64,000 bases of DNA from Sphagnum compactum (GCA_965153455.1 OZ234496.1:1178001-1242000), one strand, 5' to 3'; numbered from the stretch's first letter, positions 13,238 through 26,480 are shown. Translations and numbers: made by a program. The notes: generated from the letters alone by a model not told the origin.

Positions 13238-13869
13238 CACTACAAGAAATCATGATTCATTTGATTGGAAAATTAAACCAAAACTAGTGATTTAACCACT
13301 TAGCCATACTGGACAAGTCGATTTGAACATGTTCAACTTGACCGATGGTTTTTTTGAAATGGTCTTTTTGACTAGTCAAATCGGACAAAAATTTGGGTAG
13401 CCCAAAAAAATTAATTGAAAAAATAGCTCAATTTGTAAATATAAACATAATGAATAAATAATAAGTACCTACTTACCCACCCATTCATGACTTACTTACC
13501 CACCATGGCCTCCTATTTACTTATCCACAACCCACCTACATATTATACATTTACCCACATGTACAAGGTATATATATAAATATATATATTCCACACAATA
13601 TATGTTGGTAAAAAGAATTAAACCTTGGTATCCTTGGTTCCACACCAATGTCTCGGCCATCAAACCACCCCACCACTTTGTAAAATAATATGATACCAAA
13701 GGGATTTAACATGTATCCTTGAACTTCCATGATTTTTGTCAATGTGTATAACAACATTTACACTTCAATTTTTTTCATAAGTAGGTTAGTAAATACTTAA
13801 CTATGTAGACAAGCAAGTACACATGCCTACCTACTTATGTTATTAAATGTTCATACCTACTTATGTAAA

Positions 13870-14130
13870 CTATAGGAAGGTACGTAGGTAGATAAATAAC
13901 AAAAATATTGGTAGATAGGTAGATAAATAGGTAACTTTGGAAAATAGTATGTAGATAAGAGTAGGCAAGTAGGACATAGGTAAGTAGATGGTAGGTAAGT
14001 AGGTAAATAGGTAGGTAGGTAGGACATAAGTAGGTAGATGGTAGGTAAATAGGTAGGTAGGTAGGTAGGACATAAGTAGGTAGAAGTAGGTAGGTAGGAC
14101 ATATTTAGGCAAATAGGTAGGTAGGTAACT
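13870..14130. repeat. (TAGG)n / (GTAG)n degenerate tetranucleotide array
   Basis: Dense GTAGGTAGGTA runs broken by ACATAAGTAG and ATAGATA. It lies inside the CACTA-like element. The upstream part of the element (13465-13560) carries the complementary TACC/ACCCAC motif on the same strand. Translated, it gives only repetitive Tyr-Leu-Pro-Thr strings. Confidence 0.85.
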
Positions 14131-14185
14131 TAATAGGCATAGCTAGTAGGCTAGCTAACGAAATTAATATGGCCAATCTGACTAA

Positions 14186-14281
14186 ACATGGCCATTTAGT
14201 ATGGCTGATTTGATTAAACATGGCCATTTAGTATGGCTGATTTGACTAAGCACGGCCATTTAGTATGGCTAATTTGATTGG
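14186..14281 (+). repeat. Three 32-bp tandem repeats inside the CACTA-like element
   Basis: Units at 14186-14217, 14218-14249 and 14250-14281 share GGCCATTTAGTATGGCT followed by RATTTGAYT. They differ at only a few positions. A partial fourth unit precedes them at about 14167-14185. Confidence 0.8.
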
Positions 14282-14496
14282 GTCATGGGCATTTTGATGG
14301 ACCATTTTAAAAATTTGTCCTTCTTGATTAAGTGTACGAATTAACATTTGGTCAAAATGATCATTTTAGTCAAAAATCAACAAAAAAAACCATGTTTTTT
14401 ATGCCCCATGCCTTTAATCAAAGTGGACATCGTTTTGGTCAATGTGGACACTTTAATCAAGTTGAACCTTTTGAAAAACCATGACTTCTTGTAGTG

Positions 14497-15740
14497 TTGT
14501 GAAAAAACAATTATATGGATAATGTTTCGAAATATTAAAATTGGAACACTAACAAGGGAAAAATATAGATATTATTACAACAACAACATTGAATCAAAAT
14601 GGACACCAATTGAACCTATCATCAAAAGTTAGTAAATCTCAATCATTTATCATAACAAGGATTCAATTTCCAATTCAACATGTAGTAACAAAAACCATCC
14701 ATTGTTTGAGCAAGGATTATCACTAGAGGGTGCATCTATGGTAAAAGGACCCACACTCAACTCTTTTTTACAAAGGACATTAATAAGGAATGGATTTTAC
14801 AACAATGCATGGCGCATAACCATTGCTTGAACCATTATTTAATGTGAAAAATACTAAATTCTCCCAAAAATATTCAATTCAATTTCAAGAAATTTTATGC
14901 TAAATTTAGGAACTGAAGAGTGGTTACAAATGTTTTTTAGTCCTTTGTCCACCATCATACATTATTAGAAATAATCATTTTTTAAAATGTCATTTTTTAC
15001 TATATTTTACCTCACAATACACAAAATATATAGGAACTTTCGAATCTTAAGTTAATTGTAATATTTACAAATGTGTATTTTAGGAATGGTTACACGTCCA
15101 AAATGGGTCCTTTTAATGCAAACTCACCCTAGATGAATTGGTTTTGATCCCACTAACATTAAAAAACATGGGCTAACATAATTTATAACATTATCCTGCA
15201 TTTGAACAAAAGAAAAATTATTTTTGTTGGTTCCTTTCCAACATGAAAATTTTATGTGAATTCAAAAGTACACATAAAAATGAATAGATTGAAAACAATT
15301 GTAACTTAGAAACCATTAATTCCTCAATTAAAAAACTTACATAATTTCCATGTAATTATACAAGCCTTGAATACAAGTTGTTTATGCCAACATTATGAAG
15401 ACATCAATCATGATCATAACCTTCAAATGTTTCATATTTTGTTTTATAAAAACAAAAATATACCATTCATCAACAAATGTGCACAAATTTATAGATTCAT
15501 TGACGTATTCATATATTTAATCCATGATGGTCAATGTGAATTAATGATGATATATGACATACACATGCACTTAAATTCTTTCAATATATTAATTAGTGAT
15601 GGTTCAAAATATATAGTAACAACTTTTAATATTAATACATGAAAAGTAATACAGATTGTATGTGTGTATAGAGCTCATTCATGTTTAGTTTCTACATTTC
15701 TAAACAATTTTCAAATTGTAATTCAACATTCTCCCAAATA
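14497..15740. other. AT-rich intergenic DNA, no gene seen
   Basis: Short frames only. The 91-aa frame at 15367-15642 has intergenic composition and no recognised motif. It ends where homology between the two large duplicated units begins. Confidence 0.4.
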
Positions 15741-18068
15741 TTAGGCCTCTTGTTGCATTCTTGGTATTGTTGGAAAGCCTTCAATGACTAGGGGTGCACT
15801 ACGTTGGTTTCATAGTGTTTTGACTACATTGGAGTAATAATTGAATATTGAATATTTTTTCATTGATGAGGTCCTCTAGAAACTATGGAAAAATTGCATG
15901 CAATCTTCGGATTGTTGAAAGCTCTCAATGAGGAAGATTTAATGATCATGATCTTGATATTTTTAGACCTAAGGTGTGGGAGATATTGATATTATTTTTG
16001 TCATTAAAAATTCAAGTAAATTACAAAAAATGGTTTTTGAAGGAAAATTAGTTTGCTACTGAATTCACACTTGAGCCAGCAACACATGCTACATTAGTCA
16101 ATTGAATTAAACAAAAGTCATTCTCCTATCAAATTTGGGCTTCACGTTGTTGTGCATTGCAAGTGATGACCAACAAATGGAAAAAATGAATTGATTTTGT
16201 GGGAAGTATGTTTCATTTGAAAGAAAACATTGAATGACATTGCATGCAACTTGAATGATTGAATTCAAATTTTTGAATTTAATTCAAATACATTGAATCA
16301 TATTATTCATTTGAATTAAATTCATATTTAATTGAAGAGAAATGGAATGCAAATTGGTGTAAAAGATATTAAAAATTGGCTTATGATTATGTTCTTGAAA
16401 AAGAAAAAAAATCTCAAATTCTTTTGAAAAAAAAGACACCTTTCCATTCTTCTTTACTTGAGAATTGGTTAAACAAATTCTATTAATTTGAAATTGTCAT
16501 TCAAAAGATCAAGCACAAATTGTTTTTCCAGGAGTTAGAAGGATTTATTAGACCTCTTAGAATGACCAAAAATATAGAAAGGCACTAACTCCACCCGAAA
16601 AAAAGAAATTTTCAACCACAAACATGACAAACTTTATTGCAAGAGAAGAAGATAAAGTCTCTCTGATGCAAAAGCCCCTTTTAAATAAGGATTGAAGACC
16701 CCTTTGAAGGACAAATAAAGCTTCAATTTAAGCCACCTTGGCCCATGCAAACATAGAAATATTTGTACAGTAAATGAAAATCATGGGAAACTTCATTTAC
16801 ATCTTTTGTACATTGTTATGTCATCACAAAAAAATTTGGTGGAGGTCACACCATAAAGATATAGAACTCACAAACTACATATTACACCATACATGTGGAT
16901 CAATCAAAAACATCCATGAATTTGTAATTATATATTTTGAATGATTTGGTTTTGATTACAGTATCCTAGACAAATTTGGGGCATAGAGCTTTTATATCAC
17001 CCTCCTACACAATTCATTCAAATTTTAATATGGTAGTGCATTTCATGTATTGTGATGGAGATGCTCTAACGTCCAAATAAAAGCAATAGAATTACATTTT
17101 TAAATTGCCAGCATCTCGCAAAATTTACACTCACTCTCCTAAGTGTTTTTAGTTTTTTCCAATGGGCAACTATGAAGGTTAGCCTCTAGAAGAATCTAGA
17201 AAAGCCAAGCCTACTCATCCACTTCTAGGACAGCAACAAAACCAAACTTCATCCATGTTTTTGTGTCACATTTATATTGTCTATTACACTTTTGTTGGGT
17301 AGGCAAGGATATTATGTTTAGATTCATTATAGAGTATAGTAGCTTAAGGGATTTATTTTTATTCGTGGATTTATGAAAGATGATATTTTGGCTTGTGTTG
17401 AAACTTGAGATTAGTTATAGAGGTATGAAATCTTGAAGGATTTTGGTTTCTTGTAGAGGATTTTTTTGAAGATTTTATATTTTTGCATGGTGAAATATTT
17501 GAATTTCCATAATTCTTCTTTTGCCTTAAGATACTTTTCAGTGTAAATGGCAAGGCCAGAGTGTGACACACCTCTTGTTGATCAGTTTTGCAGGACGAAC
17601 TGGGTTTCGTTAATCAGCCTCGCTGTTTTGGGGCGTTCCTCTTAAGCACTGCTGCAGTTCAGACTGGTTCTTTTGAGCAAAAAGTACATTACACCTTTTT
17701 GGCTCCAGTGCAGAAGCGGCTGATTGAATTATTTTTGTTGGCCCTATCTTTCAAGTAGAGACATTGTGATGCACCCAGAAAGAAAGGGGCCAGAATTTGG
17801 TGGTCCCTACATTCTATGGTCATGTGGAGTGCTATAGAAACACTTCAAGCATGATACCTGGAGGATCCAGTTAGGCTTCACCATATGCTAATCACCATGT
17901 GCTCTTAATATAGTATGTTGAACGTTTAGATGTCATTTAAAGGGCAGAGCCATTATGTGACAAGCGGCTTGTTGAGTTAGTTTCGTACTTATGCATGTTC
18001 TCTTGCTACTCTCACAAGCTTGCCCACTTCTTATTTGTGCTTCGTTTCTACACGTTCGAACCAAGCTA

Positions 18069-21000
18069 ATGGCTGGTGCACCAACGCCGAACACGTCGGA
18101 AATTCCCGAAAACGCGAAACCTTCCAAGGACAAGGAAGTGAAAGCTGAGGAGGACAAGATGGGAATCCGCCGTATTCCTGGAGTCAAGAAGGACAAAGGA
18201 GATGAGCCGGACAAGCTGAGAATCCTCAGTATTGATGGAGGCGGGGTGCGAGGTGTTATACCTGCCGCCATTCTCAGATATCTGGAACAACAACTACTGG
18301 AAAAAGAAGAAGAACGGGTAAAATAATTCTGGCCACGGCCAGCTAGCTCAGAAATAATGCAGAGTGATGTTCAACCACCCACACTTCCAAAATCATTGGC
18401 AATTGGCGTGTCCGAATCATAATCTGACTTCAGGATTCGCATTGCTGCAACATGTTACTTGAAGAGCGTCGAACTATTCAGTTTTTAAATATGCTACAAT
18501 ATTTGGGTTATGCTCGAAGGCTAATAATTTGCCAAGTCCTTGAGATTTTAAGTTAGTCCAGATTTTGGAATGAGAGGATTTTTGCATCATCTGTTTCTGG
18601 TAGCATGATTGTTTCTTTAGCATTCTAATGGTTAATGCAAAGCAGTTTCAGCTTCAAATTCCATCATGCGTCCAAAGCTCTATGATGTCACGCATAGTTA
18701 GCTGTACACAAGTAAGAAATTCCTGGAAGTTCTTTGAGCAAGAAATTGGGGAAAAAATTTGCATGACTAGTTCTGATTGACGTTATGGAAGGCACAACCT
18801 CTGAATTACTTCATGCTCGGCGATAGTGGGGTGTTCAAAACACTCATGAAGTCATGCTAACATTGGCACCTTGCAGGTCTACATGGAGATTTCTTTCTTG
18901 TTTTGTGTGTCATAAGTTGCGAAGTTTTCCTTGAGGAAGCTCACAGGGATCTGGTGTGAACGGGTTGTTGGCATGGTTGGGAATCTAGGAGGATGGAGCA
19001 CAAACAAGACTGGCGGACTACTTCGATTTAATCGTAGGAACCAGCACTGGAGGTCTCATCACAGCCATGATCACCACCTCCACAGACCCAGGAGACGATC
19101 CAGAAAAACAGCTCCCTCTCAGCGCACAAGGAGTCCTCAACTTTTATAAGGATAATGCTGCCAATATCTTCCCACCAGCCAAGTAAAGCCTCACGCAGAC
19201 TCACCTCTAACTCATTTTCAGCAAGCATCAGGCCAAATTTTATTAGCCTTAAGATTTCAGGATACATCCTGAGAAAGTGGAGAAATGGATGCAGTGGCTT
19301 TGTAATATCCAGAAAGGTTGGGGGCCTTGCAAGTCCTTACGGCAAGAAATTGGCAACCCAATTTGCACTCTGATTATGGCTGCTAGAAGATATCCATATG
19401 GCCAAATCCACAAGTGTGTACTTCCCCAGATCAGAAACTTTAAGCTACATGTGTTGATGTGTGTGCCAACTTTAACAAACCACTAGACTCCTTCCTTTAT
19501 TTTCTCAGTAATATAGTGCAGAATTCTCAATGTGCTATTTGAGAGCATGTGATTGTAGGATACCGATTATGGAGACCATAAGACAATTTTTTTGCGGGGC
19601 CAAGTACAATCCCCAAACCCTGGATAAGCTGCTTGTTGAGTACTGCGGTGAACGGACACTGTCTGGCGCTCTTACGAATGTCATCATCCCATCTTTTGAC
19701 ATCAAACTCCAGCAACCAGTTTTCTTCTCCTCATGGAAGGTACTATCGTACTATCTCTCCTTCTCATACTATTCAGACAGCCTTGTGCTCCCAGTACGAT
19801 CATGACAAAGTTCCAGATGTGAACAATTTCGAGTCAAGAAGTATTGGGGCTGTCAGTTGTGAGGAGGTTGCTGCACATTACTGGGTCCTGCGCACGTTAA
19901 TTATGTCACAGAGCCTTCACGTACAACAGAAGCTATGTGCACAGTGACAAATCCTGACAAAATGTTCAGATTTGTCGAACAGAGAGTTTTCATGTGTTGA
20001 TGTACAATCTGATGATGAGGGATCTTGGGTTCCGTTCGTGAAGCAGACCAGTTTCAAAGATGTGTTGGTGAGGGATGTGTGTCGAGCTACAACAGCAGCT
20101 CCCACCTTCTTGCCTCCTGTGGAATTTGATGCTCCGACCGGGGCTGAAAACAACAGACGAACATTCAACATGATTGACGGAGGAATAGCTGCCAACAATC
20201 CAGTTGGTTTCTCTTCAGGCGGCCAATCAGGCCTATTTTCTTTAACTTAATATCAATGCGAGTCATTTTTGAAAACATATTTAAGCATCGATTATCACAA
20301 TCTGGGATGTCCGGCTTGGTCTTGAGCTTTGTATCGATCTAGATTGTTTTCTCTTATGCTGAGATTGACGCGGAGTTCACGATTTCCGTCCAGCGTTGCT
20401 TCTCTTGTTCTTCTTTTCATCATCATCAAGTGCAAAAAGAATAGTAAAGCTTGAAGCTTTAGAACTGCTAAATTTCTCAAGCTCACATACTCCTATTAAT
20501 CGGTATTTTGGGCCAATGTGGTGCCAGACATATGTGGGTATCACCCAAGCAATACGGCATCTTTCAAAATACAAGCTTGAAGGAGGTTCGGATAGTGAGG
20601 TCTGTATTTCGTCCGTCCTTGAGCGAACACATGCTCTTTTCTTTTTTGAGGGTTGAATGTCTTCAAATGGGATTATGAGACCTCTGATAAGTGCCGCATA
20701 TCTAGTTCATTAAGCTAGTCGGTGTTGTGGTACTTAACCCAGCTTGACATGTCTTTGCTTTTCCCACAGAATGACTTCGAAAAGCTTTTGGTGCTGTCAC
20801 TGGGGACAGGGCGGCATCGAACAGGCTACTCTGCAGAGGATGCAAAAAAATGGGGTGTGATAAAGTGGCTGCGACACAACGGTGATACACCCTTGATTAG
20901 CAGTCTGCAAAATGCGAGTGCAGATATGGTGGACTACAACCTCTCTATGATTTTCGACGCTCATGGATTTCGAAAAAATTATCTTCGAATCCAGGTACCA

Positions 21001-21909
21001 CTCCAGCTTTTGATTTGTGTGAACACATGTATCTCTCACTAGTCTATGTTTGTGGGTTTCCTTCTGCTTAAGCTTATTCCGTCACTTGTATTTGCTTATA
21101 AGCTGCATTTGAGCTGTCGACTTGCACAGACCGACATCTCGGCCGATTCACCTGAGGTGTGGAAACTAGATAACGCGAACGAGAGAAACTTGACGACCCT
21201 AGATAAGTTAGGAACTGAACTCCTTGACGAATCTGCCTCCACAGTCAACTTTGAAACTGGGAAGCTTAAAAAGAGCACGGTTTCCAACAGAGATGAACTT
21301 AACAGGTAGAATGAATATGAACACATCTCATGGCTTTGTTTTGTTTCTGATCTCCACACAAGAATTTTGATAACCTTGTCTGTCATGAGTCATTACCTGC
21401 AGGCCCAGCGTTTTTTGGCTGGAGAAATTGTTGCCAGAAAGCCAAATTAGAAATGAAAAATGCAAAAGTGAAGTAATTTTTAGGAGTTGCCAGAACTCCA
21501 AAAAAGAACAACTAAAGATTGCCAGATTCCTATAGTGTTTTGCAGTAATTTGCAGCCAAATATATAAAAAGAAAATTAATTTTTTTTGTTTTAATACGTG
21601 GTTTATAGCCAGATTTGGGTAATTTTCCTATTGGCGATCGCCACTTTAGTAGCTGAATCTTCCTATGGAAGCTCAACACTTTGACTATCTCACAAAACAG
21701 ACTTCTTCAAGGACTCACTTGCACTATGTCAAGAAACACACACAGTTAATGGACTTGTTGGCAGACATAATGTCATTTCGATCTCTTTGTTGATCAACTT
21801 TGTTTGAATGCTTGTGGACAGTTTTGCTAAGAGGCTATCCAATTTGGGGAAAACATATGGCCTTCCTAAAGTTCCTTCTGCCGAGAGCTCCAGGGCAAGA
21901 GAAGAATGA
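18069..21909 (+). CDS. PLP-B: patatin-like phospholipase (acyl hydrolase), most complete copy
   Basis: Lipid acyl hydrolase of the patatin family. Supported exons are 18069-18317, 18989-19182, 19559-19739, 20047-20202, 20528-20599, 20770-20994, 21130-21305 and 21822-21909. All phases agree and give about 446 aa, the normal plant size. Visible motifs are DGGGVRG (residues 56-62, oxyanion loop), GTSTG (100-104, catalytic Ser102), the block ending [25 protein letters not shown] (catalytic Asp about 252), [17 protein letters not shown] and a FAKRLS C-terminus. The first 48 residues are charged and Lys/Glu-rich. An in-frame ATG at 17991 would add a hydrophobic leader. A possible extra exon lies at 19261-19413. 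The acceptor of the [11 protein letters not shown] exon is inferred: 20047 keeps phase 0, but a slightly earlier site also fits. Same strand and intron layout as PLP-A and PLP-C. Confidence 0.9.
19261..19413 (+). other. Candidate optional exon of PLP-B
   Basis: Bounded by TTTCAG and a GT donor (ACAA|GTGTGT). It is 153 nt long and stays open in the phase needed between exons 18989-19182 and 19559-19739. A nested 72-nt version ending at 19332 also fits. It would insert [19 protein letters not shown] and more between FPPAK and the [11 protein letters not shown] segment. Canonical PLPs have no such insert, and skipping it also keeps frame. The same open segment exists in PLP-C at 32845-32997. Confidence 0.35.
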
Positions 21910-24079
21910 GGAATTAAACGCCTGGAGACAGTAAACCTGCAGCAGAAGTACATATGGCCTGAAAAAATGTGAAAACGGATTTCATTTTAGGGTTCACATC
22001 TGGATTTCGGCTACAGGCAGAAGAAGGATTGTAAGCAGAATGATGTCGTCTTTCCAAGGATGGCAAGCTGAAGGTGGTGATTGCTGCACTGAAAGGCTAC
22101 AGAGAAGGATAAAGAGTTATGGCTGGGTTGGTGTTTTGTCAATGTGCGTTGTTTTTCAGGTGTGTGAGTTGTTGTCGTCTTTGGCACGCTTGGAGTGCGC
22201 CGGGAACAACGTTGCTGAGTTGCGAAGCGTATCCCGATTGCGAACAAAATTGTGCGGTGTGGAGTGTGCGTGAAGATGAATTAAAGGGCAGCTGGTGAAC
22301 TTGAGGAGTACGGTTCTTCCAGGGGAAATAATTGCTCTTATGACTTTGCTTTCAGATAGATGCTTGGAGTAGGTAGCATGTATTCTGTAGAGTTGGAACC
22401 CTCTTAATTCCGCTGCACAGTGTTCTTAGCTCATCTGGAACTGCATGTACGAAATTGAAATAAAAGAAAAGGTGGTGAGGAGGTGATGGCAGGATCAGGG
22501 GTCAGGTCCAATGTGAGGAGTGAGAAAGTGTGCAAGGAATCCAAGAGAGTCTTCTAGTTTGTGAGAACTTTTTTACTGTCAGAACATGTGTGTGTGCGTC
22601 CATAACAGTCAGCAGATGTCATCTTTCTGTCTATGATAGAATATTCACAGTGCTGTAAACTTTCTCTAAATCAAAGTGGAGAATAAGGCCAGAGCTGCTA
22701 AGCAACCCCTAAGTATGTGTTCCCAAATGTATTTCATTCATGTTGAAACACTGCAGTAGCCAATAAAGACTGTTGTGGTTCTTGTGTTAAGAAGTCTGAT
22801 ATCTTCTTGAGAGTTGTGTGTTGAAAAGAGCATGGACAACTATCATCTGTTTCTGTATTTGTGAGAGGAAGGAAGCACTACAAATTATTGTCCCAACCTG
22901 TATTATGGCCTCTATAGTTGTCAAGCCCTACTATATGAACTGTCATATGTGTGGAAGTGAGTGTAGCATTGAAATGGGAATTGTGAGTACACAATTCATA
23001 TTTGTCATGTGGTCCTAGAGATGTTTGTAAGAGAGCATATGTGTTTCTTGAGAGATTTGTGAGAGCAAAGTCCGTTGTGAAGAGAGAGATGGACCAAAAT
23101 GAGAACAATCTTTGAGGGTATATGATCCAAACCACCATCTTCAGATTTCGATATTTGTGAGCAGTATGTACATAAGCAGAAGTGTGAGGCAGAAGTGTGA
23201 TCAAAGATAGTTGATGGCTACTGAATGTGCATGTAGACTTTTATGATGTAATTAAAAGTATTTAAAAAGGAAGGATGTGTTTTGATGTTGTCTCTTACAC
23301 GTGAGAGTCTGTAGAGCTTGTTGATCCCCTGAATTTTGGTCTCAACGCAACCTCTTCTTTACTGAAGAAATTCCGCCAAGAATTGAATTTCAATATGCAA
23401 AAATGAAGTGAATTTTTGGTTTTTCAATAGCCAGAATTCAAAAAAGTCAAATTAAAGCTTGCTAGATTTATATATATGTTTCCAATAGGTAGCAAAAAAG
23501 AAGAAAGATGCTTAAAATGTTTTACTTCCATATCTTGTTTTTAGTCAAATTTGGTTAAATCAGTCTATAGATGAACGTCACTTTGGCTACATTACAAAAT
23601 TGACCCCCAAAAAAACTATGAATGGAAGGTAAAAAGATAGAACAACTGCAGCCATGATTTGATTTCCATAAGTTGCATTTCCCTCAAATTCCGAATCTTA
23701 TTTTCCAATATTGAGAATCCCTTTGAGACTATGATACTACTTGACACATGATCAAACTATTTCATAAACTCCTTGAGCCAATTAGGAGACGTCCCTCCAT
23801 TCCTACAGTTAGTTCTTGCTCCACATGAAAAGCTCCACTTGAATCCACTTACTATACAACCTCCCTATATGCATTGTTCTATGGTCTCTTTCCATTTCCT
23901 TACTAGCACAATGTGTACTAGTCTAAATTATAAGTTACTAAATACATATATGCTATATGATTCACCCTATCTTGCATTGATCCGAATCCAACATAAAATT
24001 AATTTTAGAACCTGAAAAATCACTATAAATTCTAAAAGGATTGGAAATTGAACCTAATTTTCCCTCCTCCAACCCTTGA
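21910..24079. other. Intergenic flank downstream of PLP-B, no gene seen
   Basis: Collinear with the flank of PLP-C up to about 23520. Contains short frames on both strands (for example 22011-22273), with overlapping opposite-strand frames and no domains. The 22800-23210 part matches 38830-39180, where PLP-C's unit carries a CACTA insertion just before it. Confidence 0.5.
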
Positions 24080-25400
24080 TTGTTCATCATTTACCAATTA
24101 GGGGACCAAATCTTAAGATCAATAAAGAAAATTTCCAACAAAGACATACATACATTACCGATTATTTCAAATTGTTTATACAACAACGGGATCACATATA
24201 AAATTACTTCTTGTAACACATCTAAGGAAACATGGGATGAGCCTCTTTGATTGTTTGAAGTATAAGACATTGTAATCAAAATACATTTAATGTCTAGAAT
24301 GGCTAACAACACTTAACATGAAGGAACATGAAACTATGATGAAACATCCACACAATTTTAAAAGATTTCTCTAATAGTTATTTGTGGCCAAAACTAGATG
24401 AAGGATGAAAATGTAGTGTTCACATTAATGCAGAACATGCCATCTCCTTATTGAAGTTGTCTAGAGGTCAAACACTTACTTTACAACATTAATCACATAT
24501 TTAATGCAAAAAAACACCATGTTGAAAAGTGTGGACATTAATAAAGTTATGGAAAGTGATTCATCAACCTTTGGCCTTTGTCTAATAACCAAATAACCCC
24601 TTTCAATCCAAATTTTCAAGGTCAAAGATTTGGTAAAAATACTAATTATCAAAGGGGGATTCTTCTTCAAGACGCCCTTTTTACAATGTAAAAAAATTCA
24701 AACATGCCTTCAAGGAAATGTTTTCATTATGGTAAAGATAACTATGTCCAAAACTTATTGTTGAAAACAATTGGGGGTTGAAGCAAATGGGGTGAACATT
24801 TGTAATAACAACCCCAATCAAAAACAAATCTTATATATAACAACATTGCAAGCATAAACCAATTTCACAAATGATGACCAAATTGATGATTTGGGTGCTA
24901 CAATGCATATGGCCCATTTGAATCACATTGTTCACATTTAAAAATTTGCCCAAAATGGAATGTGCTTAGACTATAGATGAATCAACACATGAAATGAAAA
25001 GTGTTGAAAAAGTCAATGTAATAGTTCATGAAGGTACAATGAAAACCATTCATCATGTACTACTATTGAAATGTGACCACTTTTAAGCAATTGTCTTTGG
25101 CCATAAGAGAAAAATGAATGCCATGTATAAAATGCATTGAATCAATGATGTTAATGCATTTTTTGGGTTATCCCTATTGAACCCAAATAGAATCACACAT
25201 TATTTTCATCATATTAAGATCAATTTATTTTGACAAAATGAACACATTTGCTAAAGTTTGTTGACAATATGACATACCTCACCCTTTGCTTAAACTTCAT
25301 GTCCAAAATTTCATGCCAGAGTTGAACAACTTGCAATTTTGTGACCCCTTTGTGGTGAACCCTAGCTTTAAATTTGGGATAACCAGATTTTAACTTTAAA
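24080..25400 (+). mobile_element. Decayed Ty1/copia-like retrotransposon relic
   Basis: Read with many stops, the plus strand shows a degenerate gag zinc-knuckle-like stretch (near 24700, KCFHYGKDNY with the second Cys and the His lost). A protease-like segment follows: DLGATMHMAH near 24885-24915 resembles the DSGAT-HM site, and a HHVLLL stretch near 25060 resembles the VLYVP strand. The order fits copia Gag-Pol. Frames are broken throughout and no LTRs were identified. This is a family resemblance judged by eye. Confidence 0.35.
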
Positions 25401-26480
25401 TTGAAACATAGAACTTATGTTAGGCTTAGCTTAATCCTTATTTAAAAAGACATTTGCATTAAAAACCATTTCATCTAGTGCCAACAAAATTTGAACACTG
25501 TGAACCTAACAAATGTGATCTACGAGCCATCAACACAATTTAACCGCCACAAATAATCAATCAAACCATTTGATGATCAGATCTAAAATATTTGAAATTG
25601 TGTCAAAACTAGTTTACAACCTAACCCTGTCCCATTAATATCCGAAATTGTTTGGTGGAGAAATGCACATGTGGGTTTTGACAAGTAAACCTCAATGCGA
25701 TAATTATTCATGCAATACTTTAAATTCAACATATCTCAAAATCTTGTCACAAAATCACAAGCCAAGCCCAACATTTTCCACCAACAAAATTAACAATAAA
25801 TAGAAACACAATGAACCTCAAAAAAAACATAAATGAAGAATGAACTTTTCACACTACACAATCCTCTAACTTAGGGCCACCCCTAGGCCCAACTCCCGGA
25901 ATTGGCCCAAAGGGCTTGAAAGTAAGGCAACACCAAGTCACCCCAGGGCCTTGTGGGACCAACTCCTAAAGTTGACCTGAAAAGGACTTAAGCCGGGATA
26001 ACACCAAGTTGTTCCAAGGCTAGCCTTCTCTTGGTGGCTTCGAAGGTTTAGAGGCATAGCTCGTAATTGTCTCAAGTGCTTTAGTGAGCAAGCCTCCGAC
26101 AACACTTAATCATCTGTTGAGAGTTTGAAGAGAATAGTGCTTTGCACTATAATCCTGAAGACAACCCCCAATTTTCCTTTTGCCTGACGCAAGCCAAAAC
26201 TCAAGCTTTAACCAATCCAGACTCATTAGTTCGAATGCCACCCAATTCCTTGAGGAATCAAACCTCATGAAACCATTTTAATCTAACTCCCATATCGCAT
26301 TAGTGCCCCCATTAAAGTGATCTTGATATAAGTCTCACTCCACTTAAGACATCTCTTAAGTGAAAAGGCATGTCAGCTACCCTTCTCACCTATATAGGTG
26401 GGCCAAATGGGAGGCATCTCCATCTTTTTATAAAATCTTCTATTTCGGGGAGTCTCCATAGTTTCAACTTTCAATAAGTA
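25401..26480. other. Intergenic DNA with a local GC-richer patch, no gene seen
   Basis: The stretch 25860-26120 is richer in GC than its surroundings ('gggccacccctaggcccaac') and may be transposon-derived. No frame of note on either strand. Confidence 0.4.

Larger units (their letters stand above)
13238..14496. mobile_element. CACTA-like (En/Spm superfamily) non-autonomous DNA transposon
   Basis: Ends are CACTACAAGAAATCATG at 13238-13254 and its complement at 14480-14496 with one mismatch (CACTACAAGAAGTCATG). CACTACAAGAA is the classic plant CACTA terminus. Related short strings (GGTCAA, TTGACY, GGACA) recur in both subterminal zones, as is usual for the superfamily. The interior has no transposase frame; it carries TAGG tetranucleotide arrays and three 32-bp tandem repeats. 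The three-base flanks (CAA left, TTG right) do not form a direct target duplication, so the exact ends or later mutation remain uncertain. Confidence 0.65.
15740..24610 (+). repeat. Segmental duplication unit 1 (contains PLP-B)
   Basis: Aligns collinearly with 28640-39590. Shared landmarks include 'cttggtattgttggaaa' (15760 and 28668), 'ccaggagttagaaggattta' (16529 and 29827), the whole PLP gene with introns, the 3' flanks (21700-22800 and 35760-36920), 'gtgagaggaaggaa' (22861 and 38869), and a final block 24510-24600 matching 39490-39590. The similarity extends through introns and spacers, so this is a DNA duplication and not only gene family resemblance. Confidence 0.75.

Noticed and set aside
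13857-14112. Minus-strand open frames of 80 codons with Tyr-Leu-Pro-Thr repeats
   Set aside because: Pure translation of the TAGG tetranucleotide array; open in several frames at once, so not a protein gene.
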